Origin: Meandrina meandrites
Lineage: Eukaryota; Cnidaria; Anthozoa; Scleractinia; Meandrinidae
Assembly (NCBI GenBank): GCA_963693305.1
Contig: OY855909.1
Span: forward strand, 4,638,241 to 4,702,240
Direction of reading: 5' to 3'
DNA length: 64,000 bases
Part shown: in pieces, positions 7,219 through 13,447 of the stretch
Numbering within the stretch: position 1 is the first letter of the stretch
How the letters are laid out: the number at the start of each line of letters is the position of its first letter
Notes under the pieces: model-generated
Databases searched by the model: none
What the model was told of the DNA's origin: nothing
What the model saw: only the letters and a program-made list of their open reading frames with translations
Translations under genes and position numbers: made by a program

Positions 7219-8163
7219 TTATATAATACTTCCCAAAATTTTGTGGGCTTCTTTTTGTGTTATTTCCTTTAGCTTTACCAGCAACCCCAACATCTGCTGG
7301 ACCTGTTTTTTCAGCTTCAGTGAAGTGTTGCCCGCCTGTATAGACGCCAAGCTTAAGTGTAGCCTGTCAACCAAAGCGTTTGGATCAACACTTCCGCTTC
7401 CTTCCATTTCCTTTTCTCTTTCGGGTTCCTGTTCCCAGTCGGGTTCATCATCCTGGGGCATCAGCAACTGAGTGTGGGGTAACCTTACTGAAGGCTGTTT
7501 ATTCCCTTTTCTCCTGTCAAGAATTTCATCTCTTGCCTTTTTTATGTCTGCCAATGTGTAGCCGCGGAATTTTGATTTTGGGCTTTTTACAACATAGTCA
7601 GGATTGTCTTTATTTTTTGTTAACATGCTGCTCAGTGTCTGCAGGTCAACCGACTCTGATCCCTTGATACCCGGTTCTTGTGGTGGCCCCCATTTACTTG
7701 GTTGGGGTTTTACCCCACTTGTACTTGGTTGCTCTTCTTCCATTTCTTCCATTAATTCCGTTTCTTCTTCTTCAGCCAAAGGTGGTAACGGTGTTGATGT
7801 AGGTGATAGTGGTGGTGATGATGTTGGTGATGGTGTTGGTGTTGGTGATGGTGTAGGTGATGGTGATGGTGTTGGAGGTGGAGTTTCCGCATCCGGGTTA
7901 AAATCTCCGTCGAAGGGGTTGTTTAAATCAAACTCATCCATACCATAGTCAGGGACCTCTTCTTTTGGCTCAGCAACTGAGTTGCTATCCCCTACTTGGA
8001 GTTTGTCAAGCCGCGATGTGATAGGTTTGAACAAATCCTCACCTGATAGCTGACCAAACCCTTTATTGATTTTGGTATTTTTTATCACCGCGAGGATTTT
8101 GTCGTTCTGCTGCTCAACTTCAGCCTTTTCGCTGACAAGTTTTTGCCACTTCTTCATGGACAT
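7219..8163 (-). CDS. Pro/Ser/Thr-rich structural-type Polinton protein, 314 aa
   Basis: The start is ATG 8163 (MSMKKWQKLV). The N-terminal 50 residues are helical and charged. Residues about 90-135 are a low-complexity Pro-Ser-Thr spacer encoded by a GGTGATGGTGTT-like microsatellite. An acidic run (EEEETELMEEMEEE) and a flexible middle follow. The C-terminal 50 residues form a helical block with DPNALVDRLHLSLASIQAGNTSLKLKKQ, a motif I associate with proteins linked to cnidarian Polintons. No enzyme motif is seen. The gene is divergent from the ATPase across 28 bp with a shared TATATATA, and its stop codon lies inside the penton gene's box. It contains one perfect and one partial copy of the palindrome. 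Confidence 0.78.
   Translation of the reverse strand: MSMKKWQKLVSEKAEVEQQNDKILAVIKNTKINKGFGQLSGEDLFKPITSRLDKLQVGDSNSVAEPKEEVPDYGMDEFDLNNPFDGDFNPDAETPPPTPSPSPTPSPTPTPSPTSSPPLSPTSTPLPPLAEEEETELMEEMEEEQPSTSGVKPQPSKWGPPQEPGIKGSESVDLQTLSSMLTKNKDNPDYVVKSPKSKFRGYTLADIKKARDEILDRRKGNKQPSVRLPHTQLLMPQDDEPDWEQEPEREKEMEGSGSVDPNALVDRLHLSLASIQAGNTSLKLKKQVQQMLGLLVKLKEITQKEAHKILGSII
7220..7226 (-). promoter_or_regulatory. TATATAA box of the penton gene, overlapping the upstream stop codon
   Basis: The minus-strand sequence ATTATATAAGCAACATG holds the TAA stop of the 314-aa protein within TATATAA, five bases before the penton ATG. Confidence 0.55.
7463..7473. repeat. Partial 15-bp palindrome (AGCAACTGAGT), copy 5, joined to a GTGGGGT word
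   Basis: Eleven bases match, then the sequence switches to GTGGGGT. Both word families of the element therefore meet at this point. Confidence 0.55.
7972..7986. repeat. 15-bp palindrome AGCAACTGAGTTGCT, copy 6 (perfect)
   Basis: Inside the 314-aa protein gene, read as Ser-Asn-Ser-Val-Ala on the minus strand, followed by ATCCCC. Confidence 0.85.
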
Positions 8164-8173
8164 ATTTTTGCCG

Positions 8174-8181
8174 TATATATA
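8174..8181. promoter_or_regulatory. Bidirectional TATATATA box between structural protein and ATPase
   Basis: The 28-bp gap between the divergent starts at 8163 and 8192 holds a single TATATATA, about 10 bp from each ATG. One symmetric box may drive both genes. Confidence 0.55.
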
Positions 8182-8191
8182 ACAGAAAAAA

Positions 8192-8824
8192 ATGAAAATT
8201 CCCAATTACGACCCCAGTTTGAGTGCAAAAAGTAATTACAAGCAAGGCCACGCCTCTATGCCAGCAGATACCTTTCGGATGCTTATTTGCGGGCCAAGCA
8301 ACTCTGGTAAGACAAATATTCTCATGCATATGCTTTACAGGCTGTTGGTCTACGACAAAATTTACCTTTGCGCTAAGAACCTGCATCAAGATAAGTACCA
8401 ATATATGCTTGATGATTTCGACACAAGAGTCAATCCTGTGGCTGAGTATAATGTTATTGAAGCCGCCAACGATGTTATTCCTTTGGAAACGCTGTCCACT
8501 GACAATCAAAAGATTGTAATTTTCGATGACATGGTTTGTGAAAGCAACCAAAACGACATTATCGATTATTTTATCAACGGTCGCCATCGCAATTGCAGCG
8601 TCATTTATCTTTCTCAAAGCTATTTTAAGGTCCCCAAAAACATCCGAGATAATTGTAGCCACTTTTGCATTTTCAACTTTCTTCCCAGAGAAAATAACCG
8701 TATTGCTGATGAATTGGGAATTGGCAGAGAGCTGCTTGAAAGGGCTACCGATGCTAAATATTCTTTTTTATACCACGACAAACCAAAAAAACAAACTCTA
8801 AAAAATTTTGACGAAAATATATAG
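8192..8824 (+). CDS. DNA-packaging ATPase, FtsK/HerA (A32) type, 210 aa
   Basis: This motor would translocate viral DNA into preformed capsids. Walker A is GPSNSGKT at residues 34-41 and Walker B is KIVIFDDM at about 107-114. The downstream sensor-like block CSVIYLSQSYFKVPKNIRDN (about 133-152) is typical of A32-like viral ATPases, as is the short length. The start at 8192 follows TATATATA by ten bases. The stop TAG is embedded in the box of the fibre gene, which begins two bases later. The frame is intact and the family assignment is firm. Confidence 0.94.
   Translation: MKIPNYDPSLSAKSNYKQGHASMPADTFRMLICGPSNSGKTNILMHMLYRLLVYDKIYLCAKNLHQDKYQYMLDDFDTRVNPVAEYNVIEAANDVIPLETLSTDNQKIVIFDDMVCESNQNDIIDYFINGRHRNCSVIYLSQSYFKVPKNIRDNCSHFCIFNFLPRENNRIADELGIGRELLERATDAKYSFLYHDKPKKQTLKNFDENI
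8818..8824 (+). promoter_or_regulatory. TATATAG box of the fibre gene, overlapping the ATPase stop
   Basis: TATATAG is followed by AG and then the fibre ATG at 8827. Its last three bases are the ATPase stop codon. Confidence 0.5.
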
Positions 8825-8826
8825 AG

Positions 8827-10773
8827 ATGGGGTTTCTTAACGGTGCGACGGGTGCAACTCAAACACATGAAGAGTCTACTTCAATCCGAGGGCAAGCTGG
8901 TCCTGCTGGTCCTGCTGGTCCAACTGGCGCAACTGGAGCGCGTGGCCCTAAAGGTGAAAAAGGGGATAAGGGCGATACTGGCCCACAAGGTCCTAAAGGA
9001 GATAAAGGTGATGCTGGAGAAAAAGGATTAAAAGGTGAAAGAGGTCCACAAGGGCGAACCGGACCTGCCGGACCTGCTGGAGCTACTGGGCCAACCGGAC
9101 CAACTGGAGCTACAGGACCTGCGGGACCCACTGGAGCAACTGGACCTGCGGGTTCGAGAGGCGCTATTGGACCAAAAGGTGCAAAAGGTGATAAGGGTGA
9201 TAAAGCAGATTTGTCACTCGCCGCTATTACTGGAGATATTCTCATGAAAGACCATGCGATAAAGCAACTTGCGAATCCGACGGGTGATCAGGATGCTGTA
9301 AATCTTGGTTCAATGAAAAAATATGTGGGCTCAAATTCAATTTCAGCAGGACACTCCCATAAAAAGAATGCCTTAGCCTATTTAACCCAAAGGGTTGGTG
9401 TTTTAGCTGTAAACAATGTTACTTCTATTACGTTTGAAGACTTTACATCAAACCTTCACATTGTGAATAAAAAAGCTTATACTTTCAATCTTGTAAGAAC
9501 TGGTGTCAATTCTTTCAACTCGCGTTTGGCGTTAAATAAAATACCTCTGCCCGAAGGAGAGTACACTATATGTGTCGAGTTCTTTATCCCGAAAGTTGAT
9601 ACTAATTGGTTTATAAGTGCTTCAACCCCTAACCCGGTTGATACTCTTAATTACCATACCAAGCACTTCAACACCCACAGCCCGAAATATTCACGCACCA
9701 TTATTCACACGCGCAAATACAAAGACAATGATAACACAATCTTTCTTGATATTTCAAATTCGGGTTATGATGGCTCTTCGCCACTTGAAAAGGCTGCTTT
9801 GATTATTTATGGGGTAAAGGGTTATCAAACAGATGTAGACGGAACTGTTTACGATCAGGCTTTTGTTCTCGATGACGGTGATTTTACTCTACAAACCGAT
9901 TTGGATATGAACGGCTTTTCATTGAAAAATTATGATCCTCCGGGTTACTCAATAGAAAACGATGCAATAAATTTTAAAAAAAGTATTGACATGAATGGCA
10001 ATCTGATTATTGGTGTAAAAAATGCTGACAGAGACGGAGCAGCTGTCAATCTCAAACAGGCAACCAATCTTTTAAATGGCAAATCCTCCATACTTCAAAA
10101 ACAGATTAATTTAAAGCAAAATAAAAGCTATTACGAAACAATATTCGAGTACTTTTTTGATTTACTAAACCCTGATTCGTTTGATATGGAAAACAGTTAT
10201 GGTTCAAATATTGAGTCAGTCGGGGGTAAATTAATGCTAAAAAATACAGTTTCTTTGTCTGACTTTGACATAAAAGACGGTTTCAGTATTAATGGATCTC
10301 ATATTCAACTTGATGAAATATTAGATCAAAAAGATGAATTTACATTATTCGTGAGTTTTTTACATGATGATAGTTTGACTGGACAAGACTACTTTATAGG
10401 TCTAGGAAATAATGTAAATCAAAACCTTATAGTGCATTTTAAACCGTTTGTCATAATGAGAAATGACAAATTCATGATAAGAACCCCAAAATATGGTTTA
10501 GATTATGAAGAATCCATCCTTTCGGCTTATCGAAATAAACATCTTTTCTTGTGGTTTTGTATGCGGGGTAAATTTTATAAAGCCATCATATGCCAAGGCG
10601 GTCATATAAACGAAACAATTGTACCTGAAAGATTTCAAGCAAATCGTATTGTCATCCATTTACCATATAAAGTGCAAAGAATAGGATTTTCTAATAACTT
10701 TTATGATCTTTATGAAAAAGAATTCCACAAAATCAGTTTTCTTGAAAAAGCGGATGGGACTTATTTTGAGTAA
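8827..10773 (+). CDS. Collagen-like fibre protein with shaft repeats and a lectin-like head, 648 aa
   Basis: This is a probable trimeric attachment fibre. Residues 22-126 are 35 uninterrupted Gly-X-Y triplets rich in GPA, GAT and GDK, enough for a collagen triple helix. Next come shaft-like units with DxxM...N...DAVN patterns (DQDAVNLGSMKKYV near 155-170, and related units near 360-420). A beta-rich region of unknown fold (about 185-340) lies between them. The C-terminal 200 residues have a pattern compatible with a LamG/concanavalin-like jelly roll (FTLFVSFLHDD, FIGLGNN, LFLWFCMRGKFYKA). No signal peptide is present, as expected for a virion protein. The gene lies tail to tail with the next ORF, six bases apart. 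Host-receptor function is an inference. Confidence 0.85.
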   Translation: MGFLNGATGATQTHEESTSIRGQAGPAGPAGPTGATGARGPKGEKGDKGDTGPQGPKGDKGDAGEKGLKGERGPQGRTGPAGPAGATGPTGPTGATGPAGPTGATGPAGSRGAIGPKGAKGDKGDKADLSLAAITGDILMKDHAIKQLANPTGDQDAVNLGSMKKYVGSNSISAGHSHKKNALAYLTQRVGVLAVNNVTSITFEDFTSNLHIVNKKAYTFNLVRTGVNSFNSRLALNKIPLPEGEYTICVEFFIPKVDTNWFISASTPNPVDTLNYHTKHFNTHSPKYSRTIIHTRKYKDNDNTIFLDISNSGYDGSSPLEKAALIIYGVKGYQTDVDGTVYDQAFVLDDGDFTLQTDLDMNGFSLKNYDPPGYSIENDAINFKKSIDMNGNLIIGVKNADRDGAAVNLKQATNLLNGKSSILQKQINLKQNKSYYETIFEYFFDLLNPDSFDMENSYGSNIESVGGKLMLKNTVSLSDFDIKDGFSINGSHIQLDEILDQKDEFTLFVSFLHDDSLTGQDYFIGLGNNVNQNLIVHFKPFVIMRNDKFMIRTPKYGLDYEESILSAYRNKHLFLWFCMRGKFYKAIICQGGHINETIVPERFQANRIVIHLPYKVQRIGFSNNFYDLYEKEFHKISFLEKADGTYFE

Positions 10774-10779
10774 AGAACG

Positions 10780-11127
10780 CTAATGCTTGTAGCTCCACAC
10801 TCTGCTGTTTATTGTTATCGACTTTTCGAAGCAGGGGTCATACTCATCTGGATCGAACATGTCCGGCCCTAAATACTCTCTCTGCCTTTTTCTTGTGTAA
10901 CAGAGGCTACAGAGGTAGTGCCGCTGACATTCTAGTTTGCATTTGTGGCAGTGCAGAATCCACGTAATCTGCTGGTTTTGAATGCAGTAGGGGGCCATCT
11001 TTATCGCTTCATTCACTTCTTCCCACCCCTGCATTTTGCGTTGCCAGAGTTTGATTTTTATCAACTCTTTTAAGATTTGTTCTCGAAGTTCAGCCGGCAG
11101 TGCTTGAATTAATTGTGATGTGACCAT
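10780..11127 (-). CDS. Cysteine-rich small protein, 115 aa, unknown
   Basis: I choose ATG 11127 (MVTSQLIQALPAELREQ) because it follows the stop of the upstream ORF by one base (TAA-G-ATG), an arrangement suited to reinitiation or a shared transcript. The N-terminal half is helical. The middle has CHKCKLECQRHYLCSLCYTR, three CxxC-like pairs that could bind zinc. The C-terminus is acidic and aromatic. No family is recognised. Unlike the structural genes it lacks a TATATA box. Confidence 0.65.
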   Translation of the reverse strand: MVTSQLIQALPAELREQILKELIKIKLWQRKMQGWEEVNEAIKMAPYCIQNQQITWILHCHKCKLECQRHYLCSLCYTRKRQREYLGPDMFDPDEYDPCFEKSITINSRVWSYKH

Positions 11128-11128
11128 C

Positions 11129-11518
11129 TTATTTTCTTTGTTGCGTTTGTTTAAATTGCAGCCCACCGTCTTCGAAGAAAACTTTGTCTATGTAGCTGTC
11201 CTTTTCTTTCAGGTTGATTGCGCAACTTTTCTTCTCCTTTGGCAAATCTGCTAGCGCGCCGTCTTCAAAAAATACTTTGTCTATGTAGCTGTTCAGTTTT
11301 TTATTGTCGTAGTCCTTTTTGTCCCGCTCGTATTTTTCCTTCTCTTCCTTCGTGGCGGGGATGCGCTGGATCAACGTTTTCCTGACTCTCCCCCCTTCAA
11401 ACTCTATGTACTCCGCTTCTTGGTGCTTTTTGATGTCCTCTTCCAGCTTTTTTGCCACCTCCGCTTGCATCCTTTTTATTAATGCCCTTATTCGCCCCGC
11501 TGTTTGAGATTTTGCCAT
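11129..11518 (-). CDS. Charged helical protein with an internal duplicated peptide, 129 aa, unknown
   Basis: The frame runs from ATG 11518 and is dominated by Lys, Glu and Arg, compatible with a long coiled coil over residues 1-75. The peptide SYIDKVFFEDG occurs twice in the last third, separated by about 20 residues; the matching DNA is also repeated, so this is a recent internal duplication. No family is recognised. The upstream region is AT-rich (TTAATAAAAAG) but has no TATATA. Confidence 0.65.
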   Translation of the reverse strand: MAKSQTAGRIRALIKRMQAEVAKKLEEDIKKHQEAEYIEFEGGRVRKTLIQRIPATKEEKEKYERDKKDYDNKKLNSYIDKVFFEDGALADLPKEKKSCAINLKEKDSYIDKVFFEDGGLQFKQTQQRK

Positions 11519-11549
11519 TCTTCAACTTTTTATTAATTAGCTTTTTCCT

Positions 11550-11963
11550 CTAAAAGCCCAAACTTTTCTTTAATATGTGCTCCACCTGCGCTTCGCTGAA
11601 CTCGTTCGACATTATTCTGTTGCATAGGTTTGAAGTTAGGATTGGCGTTTCGTATACCGGCTCTCCCGCGCCTGTCAAATCGAACTCTTCCTGCTCGTTT
11701 GGATCCACTTCTTCCACTTCTTCTTGCTCTGTTATTAGCGCGTTTTTCAGATCCAGTGGGCTCATTTTTTTCATTGCTGTGAGCAGCTCTTTTGAAATGA
11801 TAGTTGGCGGGCCTTTTGGTTCTCTATTATTGACTCTTTTGATAAAAAAATCGAGTGGCGTTGTCTGGCTGTAAACTAATTTTTTGGTGTTTTTCCGGCT
11901 TTGTGTTAGAAGCCCGTTTCTTCCGCGTCCCATTTGTGTTAAGATTGTATTGACTTTGTACAT
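11550..11963 (-). CDS. Small acidic-tailed protein, 137 aa, unknown
   Basis: The frame opens at ATG 11963, with a second Met at 11933 as an alternative start. The N-terminus is basic (GRGRNGLLTQSRKNTKK). It is followed by SQTTPLDFFIKR, a very acidic middle (EQEEVEEVDPNEQEEFD) and a short helical tail. No family is recognised. It is the outermost ORF on the right and has no TATATA box, like its two neighbours, so it may belong to an early expression class. Confidence 0.6.
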   Translation of the reverse strand: MYKVNTILTQMGRGRNGLLTQSRKNTKKLVYSQTTPLDFFIKRVNNREPKGPPTIISKELLTAMKKMSPLDLKNALITEQEEVEEVDPNEQEEFDLTGAGEPVYETPILTSNLCNRIMSNEFSEAQVEHILKKSLGF

Positions 11964-12010
11964 ATCTGTTGCAACCCTCTAAATGGGCATCCTTTTGATC
12001 TTTTCTTCCA

Positions 12011-12213
12011 AGTAGTAATATCGGAGTCTGACTAAAACTACCGAGCAGCTCCCACCTTTTTGCCTCTTTCCTTGGTTTACACTAAGTTTTCAACTTACCG
12101 AGCGAGCTTTGTGAGCGAGGTAAGTTGAAAATCCTTAGTGTAAACCTTAGGAAAGAGGTAAAATTAGGTGGGTGCGCCCGAGGTGGTTTTAGTCAGACTC
12201 CGATATTACTACT
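12011..12213. repeat. Roughly 200-bp palindrome at the right border of the viral element
   Basis: Arms of about 95 bp starting AGTAGTAATATCGGAGTC (12011) and its reverse complement ending at 12213 pair with a few mismatches and small gaps. The loop region holds CTTACCGAGCGAGC and GAGCGAGGTAAG. It may be a fold-back MITE or part of the terminal repeat of the Polinton; sequence alone does not decide. Confidence 0.75.
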
Positions 12214-12540
12214 CGAGGGCTCGAGACTCGCGGGAACACTGTCTGTATGCCATAAAAACTATTATAAAACGAACGGCTCTCAAAACGATGCAAACCTTTC
12301 GTTTATTGCTATAGGACTGTAGTTTGAAGAGTCGCAGCGATTTAGCCGTGATTTCCCGTTCGCGATTTATTTTAAAATCTTGCGGACGTTTAAAACGATA
12401 TTTTCCCATTTTGCAGATCAAAAAGTTCAAAAAGCATAATCAACTTTGATCGATATGGCTGTCAAACAAGTACTTTAGTAAACCAATAAAGCGCGCCTGC
12501 TGTGCCGCATTCCTTAAATTAAAAACTGCTCTTTTCCTTC

Positions 12541-12671
12541 TAGCCTGCGAATACAGCCACCTCTCATTCGCTCCCGCTACTACGTGCGAAACGCGAAGAG
12601 AGACGACGTCTCTCTTCGCGTCTCGTACGTAGCAGCGGAAGCGAATGAGAGACGGCTGTATTCGCAGGCTA
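12541..12671. mobile_element. 131-bp fold-back MITE with 9-bp target duplication (Mutator-like)
   Basis: The element begins TAGCCTGCGAATACAGCC and ends with its reverse complement. The flanks are identical 9-mers TTTTCCTTC at 12532-12540 and 12672-12680. A 9-bp duplication is typical of Mutator-type elements. Confidence 0.85.
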
Positions 12672-12772
12672 TTTTCCTTCTATCGCTTGGTACTTTACAA
12701 CACAAGAAATGTATTTAACGTTTATCTCATTAACTGCTTTGTATGTCTCTTTAGGATACTTAACAAAGAAGG

Positions 12773-13409
12773 ATGGATCGCAAGTTCTGCTTGTCAATCG
12801 TCTTCGCTGTTTTCCTGTTTGAAGCCGCTGTAGTCCACGGCATGTCTTACTAGCTGTGAACCCATCTGAAATTCTACAAAAAACTTTATTTTTCAAGAGA
12901 ACTTTAGAGATCGAGTCATACCGTATAAGCTCTATTAGAATTAGGCAAACTCACAAATTTTATGATTGCATGGCTACGCAATGGCGGTCTAATTTTTGGC
13001 ATGTACTAAAACCCGAAACAACAAAAGAGAAACCAACTGAAACGAAACGAAACGAAACTAGCTAACTTTCACTCCGGTTTGCTTGTGGTTAGCTTTTATT
13101 TGTTGGTTAGGGCAGTACTCTACATATATTTTTTTCGTTTCGGGTTTTAGTACAGGCCCTAATTAACAATTAGACCCGTAGCCCGCAAGGGCTACGGGTC
13201 AATAGCCCATGAGGCGAAGCCGAATGGGCTAGTGACCCGTGGCCTTTGAGGGCGAAGGGTCTAATTGTTTTAGTATCACCCAACTAGTCGGACAAGAAAT
13301 AATAAAGTTAGCAAATGCAAGTTGAAGAGAGATTCATTTGGGAATAAAACGAAAGAAAGCGTCACGAATTTCGTTACTCGATGACTATTACTAATAGTCC
13401 TCTAGTAGC

Positions 13410-13447
<38 letters not shown>

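Larger units (their letters stand above)
1..12213. mobile_element. Polinton/Maverick (adintovirus-like) endogenous virus, left end off-window
   Basis: A continuous block of intronless, tightly packed ORFs on both strands holds the Polinton signature set: a retroviral-type integrase, an FtsK/HerA-type packaging ATPase, an adenain-like cysteine protease, a double-jelly-roll-type major capsid protein and a penton-type minor capsid protein. A PLA2 protein and a collagen-like fibre are also present. Neighbouring genes are separated by a few bases and share TATATA boxes. Coding density collapses after about 11,963, where fold-back repeats and spliced host genes begin. No protein-primed DNA polymerase is seen, so the element probably continues left of position 1. 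The exact right terminus and terminal repeat cannot be fixed; a palindrome at 12011-12213 is the nearest candidate boundary. Confidence 0.9.

Noticed and set aside
7604..7948. Plus-strand Gly/Val/Asp-rich open frame
   Set aside because: It is the antisense of the Pro/Ser/Thr spacer in the 314-aa structural-type gene.
8859..9245. Minus-strand open frame with GPVAPVGP-type repeats
   Set aside because: It is the mirror of the Gly-X-Y collagen coding sequence; the sense strand has the long frame, ATG context and downstream domains.
11550..11963. PCNA-binding (PIP) box in SQTTPLDFFIKR
   Set aside because: The hydrophobic residue is one position out of register from the Q-x-x-h-x-x-a-a consensus, so the match is not good enough.
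12209..12430. 73-codon basic open frame on the minus strand right of the viral element
   Set aside because: No motif and no promoter box, and it starts inside the arm of the palindrome; probably chance.
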